Assembly (NCBI RefSeq): GCF_007830545.1
Contig: NZ_VLLF01000006.1
Span: forward strand, 264,579 to 328,578
DNA: 64,000 nt
Source of the DNA: Roseibium hamelinense
Lineage (GTDB): Bacteria > Pseudomonadota > Alphaproteobacteria > Rhizobiales > Stappiaceae
Reading direction: 5' to 3'
This document shows, piece after piece, positions 44,832 to 53,257 of this stretch. The position numbers and the translations under genes are program-made. The first letter of the stretch is position 1, and each line of letters begins with the position of its first letter. The notes beneath the pieces are model-generated. The model ran no database searches and had not been told where the DNA came from. It saw only the letters and a program-made list of their open reading frames with translations.

Positions 44832-45500
44832 TCACCGCGGGAATGGGACACTGATGCGATTGGCCGAGCAACCGCGTCGGTCAACAGCCGGACAGCTTTG
44901 GAAATCCAGGTCTTTGTTGAAGCAGATCCGGACTTCTTTCAGGAAACCGCCAGAGCAACTGACAGCTATTGCGTTGTTTCGGAGGTTCGGATTGGCGAGA
45001 CGGAAGGCCTTTTCAACGCCGTCGGGATCAATGTTGCCGGTGCGGTCAATGTTTTGAAATGCGGCTGGGATCTTTACCTGATCGAAGGCTTTGCGGGTCA
45101 GATCAAAGTAGCCTTCAGGGGTCAATCCGCTGCAAGTGCCGTGTTTTTTCCATTGATGGAACGCCAGCCCGCGACTCGGCATAATGTCGAGAATCTCGTC
45201 GACCACTGTCCGGTTGGGGCCGCTAAGGTCGACCGGGCAATAATCCGGCCATCCCCGGTCATATTGCGGCCAAAGCCCGTGTACGATGAAACGGTGCGGT
45301 TTTTGCGCGCGGCATTGAAGCGGGTCGGCATTGCGCCCCTTCTCGCGGCAATAGGTCGGCGACCAGGACAACGCCAACACATAATAATCGAACTCGCCTG
45401 CCGTGTCGTCCGCACGGCCGGCCGGTGCCGCCAAAGCGAGCAACAGGCAAGTCGCCGCGGCCGCCAAAGCGTTCAGTCCTTTTCTTCCAGGCCGGGACAT
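44832..45500 (-). CDS. Secreted ribonuclease T2 (compact form)
   Basis: A 222-residue protein with a signal peptide (LNALAAAATCLLLALAAPAGRA) and a full RNase T2 domain: YYVLALSWSPTYC, CAS I FIVHGLWPQ and CAS II HQWKKHGTC with both catalytic histidines, plus the expected disulfide cysteines. Unlike the enzyme at 11912-12958 it has no N-terminal extension, so the two are diverged paralogues. ATG at 45500 is used; the longer form would need TTG. It starts 18 bases after the small secreted protein gene and is likely co-transcribed with it. Confidence 0.93.
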   Translation of the reverse strand: MSRPGRKGLNALAAAATCLLLALAAPAGRADDTAGEFDYYVLALSWSPTYCREKGRNADPLQCRAQKPHRFIVHGLWPQYDRGWPDYCPVDLSGPNRTVVDEILDIMPSRGLAFHQWKKHGTCSGLTPEGYFDLTRKAFDQVKIPAAFQNIDRTGNIDPDGVEKAFRLANPNLRNNAIAVSCSGGFLKEVRICFNKDLDFQSCPAVDRRGCSANRISVPFPR

Positions 45501-45518
45501 GCGGGCTGGCAAGACCGT

Positions 45519-45953
45519 TTAACGCGGGCGCGTCGTTGAGCAATAAGCGCCGTAGACCCGCCATTTGTCGAGAGGCGACAAGCAGGCTTCAACATTCCAG
45601 CCAACTCCAACAAAGCCCGCGTGCTCTACAAGCTTGAAATGCACCGTATGCTGTGTTCCGTCCGTCAGGCTGGCTGTGCCGCGGCAGAACCGGCGTGCGA
45701 GCGGGCTGATATCGTTGACGCGATAGCCGACTTCCCGCACCGCATCGATCGCTGTGATGGTTCGCCCGCCGGTGTAGCTTGTCTCGGCTCGGGCTACCGT
45801 GCCGGCGACCGCCGCGGTTACCGAGGCCGCTTGGCATTCCGGCAGGCGGGGGTCGCGATTGAAGGAAAAATACGCTTTGTTTTCTGCGCCGGTGGCCGGA
45901 AGACTGATGACGGCAGCAATGAGGGCAAGGGGAAACAAACGAAGAAAATTCAC
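45519..45953 (-). CDS. Secreted hypothetical protein next to RNase T2
   Basis: About 144 residues with a signal peptide (NFLRLFPLALIAAVISLPATGA) and four mature cysteines (PECQAA, RFCRG, EACLS, AYCST), suggesting two disulfides. No family recognised. GTG at 45953 with GGAGCG is preferred because it gives a normal signal peptide; ATG at 45971 is the alternative. The tight spacing with the T2 enzyme gene suggests a shared role in periplasmic RNA use or an inhibitor/accessory function (inference). Confidence 0.7.
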   Translation of the reverse strand: MNFLRLFPLALIAAVISLPATGAENKAYFSFNRDPRLPECQAASVTAAVAGTVARAETSYTGGRTITAIDAVREVGYRVNDISPLARRFCRGTASLTDGTQHTVHFKLVEHAGFVGVGWNVEACLSPLDKWRVYGAYCSTTRPR

Positions 45954-46056
45954 GGGGCCCGCTCCACGCATTTAAAAGACAAGGTGACGATGGGCGAGGG
46001 CGGGCCGGACGTCAAGGCTTCGCCCGGCCGGCAAACATTAAATTACGCCCTGCGGT

Positions 46057-46908
46057 CTATTCGGCAATTTGCTGCTCAAGTGTCCATCCGCTGCCCTCGG
46101 CCCCTCCCAAGGCTGTCTTCAGCCATGGCAGAATTTGTTTCATGTCGCCTTGCAGAGTGAAGGGCGGATTGATGATTGCCATGCCTGAGCCGAGCATGCT
46201 GGACGTCTTGGTGCTGATGCCGGTGGCAAGCTCAAGACGTAAAACATTGCGGATCCCGGCGCCCTCCAGTGCCTCAAACATGCGCTCAATCGCTGTGCGG
46301 TCTTTCAGCGGATACCAAAGCGCATAAATCCCGCCGGGCCATTTCTTCCAACCCTTTATGACGGCTTCACTCATGCGGTCGAACTCGTCGGTAGCCTCAT
46401 AGGCCGGATCGACAATGACCAGTCCGCGCTTTTCCTTGGGGGGCAAGAAGCCGTTCAAGGCCAGCCAGCCGTCCAGATGAATTGTCTTGACTTGATAGTC
46501 CCCAGCAAAAAGCGCCGACAATGTTTGAAAGTCGGCAGGATGCAGTTCTGTCAGCGTCAGCCGGTCGCCCTTGCGCAACAGACTGCGAGTGAGTACCGGC
46601 GACCCCGGATAGCGTTCCAGTGTGTGCGTGCCGGTGTTATGAGCGGCGACCACATCGAGCCAAGGGGCAAGGAGCGTGCGCACGGCTTCTGGCATCTCGG
46701 CGCCATAGACTTTGCCTATGCCGCGCTGCCATTCGCCGGTGCGCTGGGTTTCATCCGATGTGAGATCATAAAGGCCGATGCCGGCATGGGTGTCGATCAC
46801 CCGGAAAGGTTTGTCCTTCTTCTGCAGATACACAATGATCCGCGCCAAAACGGCATGTTTCAGCACATCTCCCAAATTGCCTGCATGAAAAGCGTGCCGG
46901 TAATTCAT
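46057..46908 (-). CDS. rlmJ: 23S rRNA (adenine(2030)-N(6))-methyltransferase RlmJ
   Basis: A 283-residue enzyme with the RlmJ start MNYRHAFHAGNLGDVLKHAVLARIIVYLQKKD, motif I DTHAGIGLYDL, and the catalytic DPAYE (the DPPY-type motif IV) in RGLVIVDPAYE. It methylates A2030 of 23S rRNA; E. coli also uses it for growth on DNA (comJ/yhiR). The start overlaps the GNAT stop by 4 bases. Confidence 0.95.
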   Translation of the reverse strand: MNYRHAFHAGNLGDVLKHAVLARIIVYLQKKDKPFRVIDTHAGIGLYDLTSDETQRTGEWQRGIGKVYGAEMPEAVRTLLAPWLDVVAAHNTGTHTLERYPGSPVLTRSLLRKGDRLTLTELHPADFQTLSALFAGDYQVKTIHLDGWLALNGFLPPKEKRGLVIVDPAYEATDEFDRMSEAVIKGWKKWPGGIYALWYPLKDRTAIERMFEALEGAGIRNVLRLELATGISTKTSSMLGSGMAIINPPFTLQGDMKQILPWLKTALGGAEGSGWTLEQQIAE

Positions 46909-47414
46909 GATTCAGCCGCAACGCTTGTCCCTGGATCCCGCCGCAAAAATACGACCGCTTTGTCGCCATGGTCTTTGCTGCCAATCACAGAAAAACCGAG
47001 CCGCTGGTGAAACCTGAGGGATCCGGGATTTGGCGGGCGTTCGTTAACTTCGCAGACAAAGGACCTGCCGTCGCAGGCCGGATGTGCAAACAGGCTGTTA
47101 TAAAGATGATCGCCGATTTTGCGGCCGCGCATCTTCTCGTCGACACAGATCCGGTCCGTGTAGGCGAAGTTGTTGACCCGTTCGCTGAGCCATGCGTAGT
47201 TGGGGCTTTCATAGTCACTGCCATCTGCGATGCACAGCAGGAAGCCAACCGGCTGGTCGTTTTCCAGTGCGACAAGGCAGGTCAATGATCCAGCGATGAG
47301 GCGTTCGAGCGCGACAATGTCGAGTTCGTTGACGGCTGGAACAGCTGCATTATTCAATTTGAGCAAAAGGGGCAGGTCGCCCGGGGCTGCCGGGCGGATA
47401 GTTAGGCTTGTCAT
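46905..47414 (-). CDS. GNAT family N-acetyltransferase
   Basis: A 169-residue GNAT: TIRPAAPGDLPLLLKLNNAAVPAVNELD at the start, the DRICVDEKMRGRKIGDHLYNSL acetyl-CoA loop (R-x-x-x-I-G variant) and the CEVNERPPNPGSLRFHQRLGFSVIG end. The pattern NNAAVPAVNELD matches the YkwB/YesJ-like group of small-molecule or protein acetylases; the acceptor is unknown. ATG at 47414 is where homology-like sequence starts, although the frame opens at 47624. Coupled to rlmJ. Confidence 0.9.
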   Translation of the reverse strand: MTSLTIRPAAPGDLPLLLKLNNAAVPAVNELDIVALERLIAGSLTCLVALENDQPVGFLLCIADGSDYESPNYAWLSERVNNFAYTDRICVDEKMRGRKIGDHLYNSLFAHPACDGRSFVCEVNERPPNPGSLRFHQRLGFSVIGSKDHGDKAVVFLRRDPGTSVAAES

Positions 47415-47518
47415 GGGTGTTTTCTGTGTTTTGGGTTCTGGCGCTTGGACCCGGTGAAATAACCCGATGGAAATCCGGTCGGGATTGAGGCCGCGTGTCC
47501 GGTCACTGGCAGCAAATG

Positions 47519-47544
47519 AGAGGCCCGGGTCTCCCCGAGCCTCT
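47519..47544 (-). terminator. Hairpin after the cold-shock gene
   Basis: AGAGGCCCGGG and a nearly matching CCCGAGCCTCT form a long GC stem 34 bases beyond the cold-shock gene stop. No T-run follows on the minus strand, so it may be a weak or Rho-assisted terminator. Confidence 0.5.
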
Positions 47545-47577
47545 ACAATACGAAGCGAGAAAGGTCGACCGACCGGC

Positions 47578-48369
47578 CTATTCGTCCGGTGCGCCAGGCT
47601 GCTCGTCGGCGCCGTCTTCCGCAAGTTCTTTCAAGTCGACGGCCTTGGGGCCCTTGCCCCGGCGGTCAGGTTCTGTTTCGAACGATATCCGTTGCCCGCT
47701 GTCCAGTGTGGTCATGCCAGACCGCTCGACTGCTGAAATGTGTACGAATACGTCCGCATCGCCTTCATCTGGTGTGATAAAGCCGAAACCCTTATCGCTT
47801 TTGAAGAATTTCACCGTGCCAGATTGCCGTGGTCCGCGCTCAACCGGCCCCCCGCTGGGACCGTCCGGACGCGGGCGCCTGGGGCGAAAGCCGTCGCCGC
47901 CACCGCCGTCACGGTCGCCGCCATAACCGCCGTCGCGTCCACCGCCGCCATAGCCGCCGCCGCCACCGCCACCTCGGCCGTAGCTGCCGCCGCCGCGATC
48001 GCCGCCGCCACCGTAGCCACCATCGCGCCCGCCGCCGTAACCGCCACCGCCGCCACCACGGCCGTAGCCGCCGCCGCGGTCACCACCGCCGCCACCGTAT
48101 CCGCCGCGTTCGCTACCGCCGCGATCATTGCCATAACCGCCGCTATTATAGCCGCCACCACGGCCGTAGCCGCCGTCACGTCCACCATCTTCACGGTCGC
48201 CGTACCGATTGTCACGGCCTCCGCCGTAATTATTATCATAGCCGCCGGGATACCCGCCGCCAAAATCACCGCCGCCAAAATCGCTGCTGCCGAAGTCTTG
48301 CGGACCGCCAAACTCGCGCTTGCCACCGCGCCGTCCACGCGAACGCCGGTCCGAATCGCCATCGTGCAT
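47578..48369 (-). CDS. Cold-shock domain protein with a long glycine/RGG-rich N-terminus
   Basis: A 263-residue protein. Residues 1-25 are basic (DRRSRGRRGGKREFGG), residues about 28-165 are a low-complexity G/Y/R/D region with many GGYGG, RGGG and GGRD repeats, and residues 180-245 are a classic cold-shock domain with RNP1 KGFGFI and RNP2 VFVHI preceded by SGTVKFFKSDKG. Cold-shock domains bind single-stranded RNA and melt structure. The RGG/GGY tail resembles eukaryotic RNA-binding proteins that phase-separate, so this protein may condense with RNA (inference). The acidic end (EDGADEQPGAPDE) is short. Repeat number may vary between strains. Confidence 0.92.
   Translation of the reverse strand: MHDGDSDRRSRGRRGGKREFGGPQDFGSSDFGGGDFGGGYPGGYDNNYGGGRDNRYGDREDGGRDGGYGRGGGYNSGGYGNDRGGSERGGYGGGGGDRGGGYGRGGGGGGYGGGRDGGYGGGGDRGGGSYGRGGGGGGGYGGGGRDGGYGGDRDGGGGDGFRPRRPRPDGPSGGPVERGPRQSGTVKFFKSDKGFGFITPDEGDADVFVHISAVERSGMTTLDSGQRISFETEPDRRGKGPKAVDLKELAEDGADEQPGAPDE
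47890..48280. repeat. GGX/RGG coding repeat tract
   Basis: Imperfect tandem repeats of 9-18 bases encode glycine-rich units (GGYGG, DRGGGYGRGG) within the cold-shock gene. The opposite strand therefore carries long false frames rich in Ala or Arg. Such tracts expand or shrink easily. Confidence 0.8.
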
Positions 48370-48591
48370 TACTGGATCACCTTAAATCTTGTGCCACCGC
48401 TCTACGGCACATACCCTTTCAATTTCCCGTGCAAGACCACACAGGATGCTCGTCAAGTCATGGCTCAACCATGCCCGTCAACAACACAGGATTGGGTTGA
48501 AACAATGGGTGCCGCATCCCGATCCAGTACGCTGCGAATTCATCATAGGGTGGGAATTGTGAAAATCGCAAGAAATTCCTTAAGAAAACGC

Positions 48592-49683
48592 CTAATCTTT
48601 TGACGCAACGGCAGGCCAGGTCGTTGTCCAGCCTGATAGCGGTACATCAGTTCCGTCGCAGGTCTGGCGGCTGGCTTCTTCAGTCAGCACAAAATTGCTG
48701 CCGGTCCAGACCCACCGGTCCCAAATGCCGCATTCTCCCAAGCCTGAGCCTTTGAAAAAGCCATGGACTTGTTTTTGAACGGGAAACCACTTTGCATTGT
48801 AGATAAGGTCGGATGCTATCGGACCATCTTCTGTCATACGGGCAACATACATTTGCCGCGCTTTGCCATCCGCGGTCGCAAAAATGGCGACATAAGGTGT
48901 GTTGTAGGCGGTCGGCGCGCCGCAGGGCAGCAGGTAAAGGGTTGATTTGTCTTCCAACGGTGCGGCCACAGCATCAAGACTTGCGAAAATTGCAGGATCA
49001 ATATCTGAGCAAAACCGATTGGCATCCCAAACGCTGAGGACAGAGGGCGGCAGTGTTTCGGGTGATAGAACCGGGACAGCGTGCGGTGCGTCCTGGGCCG
49101 GTTCGTCCCCCGGTGTGACCAACGCGGAGACCGTGCCACTACGAAGCTGCCGCTGATCGATCCATTTTAAGGCGGAGCGGGTTCCCTGCAACGGCACTTT
49201 GATAATGGTCGGATTTGTTTCGGTTGGCAGTTCAACAGTAAGAACGTCGCCTGTCAGCATGGCGCCGACGAGTGCCTCGGTGGCTGGGCCAACGGGGATC
49301 CAAAATCCTTCACCCCCAACGGGCCGGAACCCGGGAGGGGCCACAATCGTCGACTGAATCTCCCGCAATTGCGCAACGGGAAACGCGTCGACCTCATTGC
49401 CGTCAACGGAAAGTGAAATGGTTCCCTCCGCTGTGAGAACGGAATTTGTCGTTAGCCGGACCAGCGGGGCTGCGTCGGCACGCCAGTCCCGAATGATCCG
49501 GATATCGACCCAGGTCGCCTGGTCTCTGACAAAAACGGAGCCATAGCACATGCCGGAATTGCCGCAATTCACTGACCACCGGTCGAAGGTCGGCGGCGTG
49601 CGGAACGGTTGTGCCTGAAGCGGGGCGGCTGTTGATAATAGCAGCGCAGCAGCAAAAAAGAGGCGGTGGGATTTCAACGTCAT
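48592..49683 (-). CDS. DUF1176 domain-containing exported protein
   Basis: A 363-residue exported protein with a signal peptide (MTLKSHRLFFAAALLLSTAAPLQA) and a DUF1176 domain: FDRWSVNCGNSGMCYGSVF-type opening, VRLTTNSVL, and the C-terminal YNAKWFPVQKQVHGFFKGSGLGECGIWDRWVWTG. DUF1176 proteins are periplasmic or surface, of unknown function, with several cysteines (three in the last 70 residues) likely in disulfides. Its gene lies upstream of the cold-shock gene with a 222-base gap that holds the cold-shock leader. Confidence 0.9.
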   Translation of the reverse strand: MTLKSHRLFFAAALLLSTAAPLQAQPFRTPPTFDRWSVNCGNSGMCYGSVFVRDQATWVDIRIIRDWRADAAPLVRLTTNSVLTAEGTISLSVDGNEVDAFPVAQLREIQSTIVAPPGFRPVGGEGFWIPVGPATEALVGAMLTGDVLTVELPTETNPTIIKVPLQGTRSALKWIDQRQLRSGTVSALVTPGDEPAQDAPHAVPVLSPETLPPSVLSVWDANRFCSDIDPAIFASLDAVAAPLEDKSTLYLLPCGAPTAYNTPYVAIFATADGKARQMYVARMTEDGPIASDLIYNAKWFPVQKQVHGFFKGSGLGECGIWDRWVWTGSNFVLTEEASRQTCDGTDVPLSGWTTTWPAVASKD

Positions 49684-49864
49684 TGCTGTAAGTGTATCCG
49701 CTGGTCGGTGACGCCCTGTTCATGGACGCTATCTTCTTGTACGAAATGCAAACACGAAGGTGAAGCTGCGCGGCCATAATAATAAGCCGCGAATGGGACT
49801 TTGCCCAAGTATTGTGATCAGGTTTGGCAGAAATGCGAACCACAAGCGGGAGTGAATTCGCCAA

Positions 49865-50551
49865 ATGAACGACCAGACAAGCGCCTTGAACGATCAGGCT
49901 GCGGCGGATGCCCAACCCCCTATTCAAATCCTCATAATTCCCGTCACGCCATTTCAGCAGAACTGTTCGCTGGTGTGGGATCCCAAAACCCGGCAAGGGG
50001 CGGTGATTGATCCGGGCGGTGATGTCGACACGATTATGAGTGCGATTTCAGAGCACGGCGTTGTGGTTGAGAAAATTGTTTTGACCCACGGGCATATTGA
50101 CCATGTCGGCGGCGCTGCGGATCTAGCTGAACGGTTGAGCGTGCCGGTCGAAGGTCCGCATGTCGATGACAAGGAGTTGATAACCCGGGTGTCCGATCAG
50201 GCGCGCCAATTCGGTTTGGCCGACGTGCGGCCCGTTGTACCCGATCTCTGGCTGAATGATGGTGACCGTATTCAGTTCGCCGGACGTGAATTCGAGGTTT
50301 ATCATTGCCCGGGCCACGCGCCGGGCCATGTGGTGTTTTTCGATCGTGACCTGAGAATTGTCTTTTCCGGTGATGTCTTGTTCGCAGGTTCCATCGGCCG
50401 GACAGATTTGCCGGGTGGAGATCACGAAACACTGATTTCATCCGTCAAAAACAAGCTGTTTCCGCTTGGGGACGATGTTTCTTTTGTACCTGGCCATGGA
50501 CCGGCATCGACCATCGGACACGAGCGGGAAACGAACCCGTTCTTGAAGTGA
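49865..50551 (+). CDS. MBL-fold metallohydrolase, glyoxalase II-like
   Basis: A 228-residue metallo-beta-lactamase-fold hydrolase. The metal motif THGHIDHVGG (HxHxDH) is near residue 82, with further ligands at CPGHAPGHVV, FSGDVLF and PGHGPAS. The short YcbL-like form lacks the C-terminal glutathione-binding domain of full glyoxalase II, so a broader thioesterase or persulfide-linked role is possible. GGGAGTG lies before the ATG. It is followed 117 bases later by a small exported protein. Confidence 0.93.
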   Translation: MNDQTSALNDQAAADAQPPIQILIIPVTPFQQNCSLVWDPKTRQGAVIDPGGDVDTIMSAISEHGVVVEKIVLTHGHIDHVGGAADLAERLSVPVEGPHVDDKELITRVSDQARQFGLADVRPVVPDLWLNDGDRIQFAGREFEVYHCPGHAPGHVVFFDRDLRIVFSGDVLFAGSIGRTDLPGGDHETLISSVKNKLFPLGDDVSFVPGHGPASTIGHERETNPFLK

Positions 50552-50668
50552 TGCGCATCACTGCGTTGAAAACACGGTACGATTATAAATGGTCACAGGC
50601 TGGTGAGGCGGGTTTGCTGCAAGCGACACAGGCACATATGCCCTTTAGGTAAGAAGGAGGTGTGAACA

Positions 50669-50938
50669 ATGACTTGGATGAAATGTGCCGCAGGTTTCGC
50701 CGCGCTCGCTTCGGTCGCCAGCTTTTCAACCGCGGCGTCGGCCACCGATTTTTATGACCGGCTGGCGCGCAGCCAAGAGATCCGCGAAAATGCCGAGCGC
50801 GGCGGGCCGCAAGTTCAGGGTGCAAATTCGCCGCTTATGCTCCGAGTAAAGGTCTGCAAGGATTTGCCGCTTGAAGTGGTCGACAAAAACACTGGCAAAA
50901 GGACCACGGAAACGCGGAAACAATGCTGGTTCGAGTAG
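50669..50938 (+). CDS. Secreted hypothetical protein, 89 residues
   Basis: Signal peptide MTWMKCAAGFAALASVASFSTAASA, then about 64 residues with two cysteines (VKVCKD, KQCWFE). AAGGAGG lies 9 bases before the ATG, and an intrinsic terminator follows at 50966, so it looks like a genuine single-gene unit. No family recognised. Confidence 0.72.
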   Translation: MTWMKCAAGFAALASVASFSTAASATDFYDRLARSQEIRENAERGGPQVQGANSPLMLRVKVCKDLPLEVVDKNTGKRTTETRKQCWFE

Positions 50939-50965
50939 ACCCACGGTAAGGTTTGCGAAAAACAT

Positions 50966-50989
50966 GCCGCTCCCTGTGAGCGGCTTTTT
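50966..50989 (+). terminator. Intrinsic terminator
   Basis: GCCGCTC, a 5-base loop, GAGCGGC, then TTTTT, 27 bases past the stop of the small secreted protein gene. The convergent DUF1402 gene ends just beyond it. Confidence 0.82.
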
Positions 50990-51003
50990 CGTTGGATGCA
51001 GGC

Positions 51004-52002
51004 TCAAAAAAGAGACTGCAGGTCTTCAATACGGTCATTGACGAGCCAACCATAGTAGTTTTCGCGCGGCCAAGCCCGGCCGCTTCTGCGAAACTGTGCG
51101 GCCCGTGACCATGGATCCCCCAAATTGTAGAGGGTTGCTGTCAGCCCGGGATTTTCGGAGATGTCGACTTTGCCCACCGATTTGTAGGCGTCAATTGCAT
51201 CCTGAATGACAGCCGCCATGTAATGCAGCGATATGTCAGGGTCCATCGTTGCCCGGTATACATCGCCCGCATTGGAGGCGGACAGTGCCCGGTGGCGGCT
51301 TTGGCGGGCAACCCGGTCCGTCATCTTTAAAACCGTCAGTGGGCTCAGTTGGCCAAGACCAAAGCTCTGACCGGAAAAAAGCGGCTGAAAAAAAGTCTCG
51401 TTAAAGCTCTTTTTGGGATACCGGGTGCCATCGACGTTTCGGCCCTTGAAAGACGCGTCCCAAACGCGTTCGTAGCAGGACCATAACCGATCGCTCCGCT
51501 CGGATCGGCTGCCTTTCCGGCAACGGTCAAACTGTTCGCGCTCAACGAAAGTGTCGACGTGCTCGCCGTTATATTCAAAGCTGAGGTCAATCCCGGCATA
51601 GGCCAGCGCCTTGACGTAGTAGGACTGCGCACTGTCCAGGCTGTCGTAATTATAGGTGTGCTCACCGACAATAGCGCCAACCATGTGGATCGGATCAATG
51701 CCATAGACACGCGACACTCTTTTGATCGATCCCAAGAGCCGGCGGTCGCGGCGCAGAACGCCGAGCACCCGCTCGAATTTCGCATCGTAGGTCGAGTTGA
51801 AGGCTGAGGTGCGCCTTGCAGACGCGAATGGGATTTTTGGCTGGCTTTTGTAGCGGTTTCCTTCCGGGACCACTCTTACGCTGGCCGCCGCAGTCTCAGC
51901 GAACCCGTTAAATGGAGTGACCGGAGCAGCTATCATAAGGGCGGCAGCCAAGGAAACGGGCAACGCGAGTTTGCGGATAAACGTTTCGATCAAACCGCTC
52001 AT
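51004..52002 (-). CDS. DUF1402 family exported protein
   Basis: A 332-residue protein with a signal peptide (LALPVSLAAALMIAAP) and a DUF1402 domain. It shows lysozyme/transglycosylase-like features: IDPIHMVGAIVGEHTYNYDSLDSAQSYYVKAL (a Glu in a helix context), FGLGQLSPLTVLKM and a final NLGDPWSRAAQF. DUF1402 is related to lytic transglycosylases, but its activity is untested as far as I know. ATG at 52002 with GGAGCG is preferred over a TTG 6 bases upstream. Confidence 0.85.
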   Translation of the reverse strand: MSGLIETFIRKLALPVSLAAALMIAAPVTPFNGFAETAAASVRVVPEGNRYKSQPKIPFASARRTSAFNSTYDAKFERVLGVLRRDRRLLGSIKRVSRVYGIDPIHMVGAIVGEHTYNYDSLDSAQSYYVKALAYAGIDLSFEYNGEHVDTFVEREQFDRCRKGSRSERSDRLWSCYERVWDASFKGRNVDGTRYPKKSFNETFFQPLFSGQSFGLGQLSPLTVLKMTDRVARQSRHRALSASNAGDVYRATMDPDISLHYMAAVIQDAIDAYKSVGKVDISENPGLTATLYNLGDPWSRAAQFRRSGRAWPRENYYGWLVNDRIEDLQSLF

Positions 52003-52110
52003 TCGCAAGCGCTCCGGGCCTCATTCGCCGGGGCCGATCGTTCCCGGTCGCAATGATATAACAAACAGGCCGGATCAAGGGTGTCGCCATTGGTGACCGG
52101 GCCGCTCGAT

Positions 52111-52308
52111 TCAAATTTCAAAAGTGCTGGCATAAAAACCACTCCATGCGACCGGTTTCAAGTGGGCAGAAGCCACGTTGGCGATTTCTTCACTGAAGCT
52201 GCTCAAAGAGATCGTACGATCCGGGTGCGAAACAGATGCCTTTGCGGCAGTTTTATGCGGAAGCTGGTTCCAGACAAATTCGACGTCCGGTATTGATGTT
52301 GCTTTCAT
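52111..52308 (-). CDS. Possible small protein, 65 residues
   Basis: ATG at 52308 is preceded by ACAGGAGCATTCTC, an excellent Shine-Dalgarno (the same AGGAGCATTC string lies before the solute-binding protein at 56394). The frame gives MKATSIPDVEFVWNQLPHKT and a 65-residue product with no signal peptide or known domain. It is divergent from the EamA gene and occupies the gap before it. Chance is possible; the ribosome site is the main argument. Confidence 0.35.
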   Translation of the reverse strand: MKATSIPDVEFVWNQLPHKTAAKASVSHPDRTISLSSFSEEIANVASAHLKPVAWSGFYASTFEI

Positions 52309-52333
52309 GAGAATGCTCCTGTACGCGCATCTC

Positions 52334-53257
52334 ATGTCTCGTATTTCCGCCAACTTCCTCCTCCTTGCTGCGGCTATCATCTGGGGTTCTGCCTTTGTTG
52401 CTCAGTCGACTGCAATGGCCGATCTCGGACCGCTTACGTTTACCGGTCTGCGGTTTTTGGTCGCTGCGGCAGTCATTATTCCGTTTGCCTTGCGCGAGGC
52501 GCGTCATAGGCCGGACAAACCGATTGGGGCCAAAGATCTTTCGGTGTTTTGCGCCATTGGGCTTGTTTTTTTCTTAGGGATCGCAATCCAGCAAGTCGGG
52601 ATGGTGGTGACCACAGTTACCAATGCTGCATTTTTAACGGCGACCTATGTGGTTCTTGTGCCGTTGCTCGGCGCTGTATTTTTCAATGATCGCGTGCACC
52701 CTGTGCTCTTGCCTGCATCTCTTGTGACTCTGTTTGGCATCTGGCTCCTGGGCGGTGGCGGTTTGCAGTCGCTTAACTGGGGCGATGGATTGATGCTGAT
52801 CTGCGCCGTTTTCTGGGCGCTGCATGTTGCGATCATCGGACGGGTTGGCGCGCGCACGGGGCGTCCACTGGCCATCGCATTCGTTCAGTTTTTTCTGACA
52901 GGCATGATCGGTATCACTGCGGGTTTTCTGCTGGAAACGGTAAGTCTTTCCGGAATACGGTCGGCTTGGTTCGAGCTCCTCTACACCAGCATCGTTTCCG
53001 GGTGCCTTGCCTTTTCCTTGCAGGCAATTGCCCAACGTTGGACCCAAGCCTCTGATGCGGCAATACTCTTGTCCTCCGAGGCGTTGTTTGGCGCGGTTTT
53101 CGGCGCATTGTTGCTTGGAGAGCGTCTCGGTCCCGCCGGGATTGCCGGCTGCGGGTTGATCTTTTCTGCTATTTTGGCAGTGCAACTGGTTCCTCTGCTC
53201 GCATTGCGCAAGCGGCAGGCAACTGTTCAGCCGCCCGAGCTTGTCGATTTCAAATGA
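52334..53257 (+). CDS. EamA/DMT family transporter
   Basis: A 307-residue, ten-helix exporter made of two EamA repeats. The first begins NFLLLAAAIIWGSAFVAQSTAMADLGPLTFTGLRFLVAA, the second GDGLMLICAVFWALHVAIIGR. It ends in RWTQASDAAILLSSEALFGAVFGALLLGERL, the typical repeat end. Family members export amino acids or metabolites; the substrate is unknown. No start has a clear ribosome site; ATG codons at 52307, 52313 and 52334 are possible, and 52334 gives the shortest N-terminus before the first helix. Confidence 0.9.
   Translation: MSRISANFLLLAAAIIWGSAFVAQSTAMADLGPLTFTGLRFLVAAAVIIPFALREARHRPDKPIGAKDLSVFCAIGLVFFLGIAIQQVGMVVTTVTNAAFLTATYVVLVPLLGAVFFNDRVHPVLLPASLVTLFGIWLLGGGGLQSLNWGDGLMLICAVFWALHVAIIGRVGARTGRPLAIAFVQFFLTGMIGITAGFLLETVSLSGIRSAWFELLYTSIVSGCLAFSLQAIAQRWTQASDAAILLSSEALFGAVFGALLLGERLGPAGIAGCGLIFSAILAVQLVPLLALRKRQATVQPPELVDFK

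Noticed and set aside
44640..45539. 299-residue plus-strand frame
   Set aside because: Opposite the RNase T2 gene, whose catalytic motifs are intact.
47740..48603. Long plus-strand frame of Ala/Thr-rich protein
   Set aside because: It is the antisense of the glycine/RGG repeat of the cold-shock gene; the composition follows from reading GGN codons backwards.
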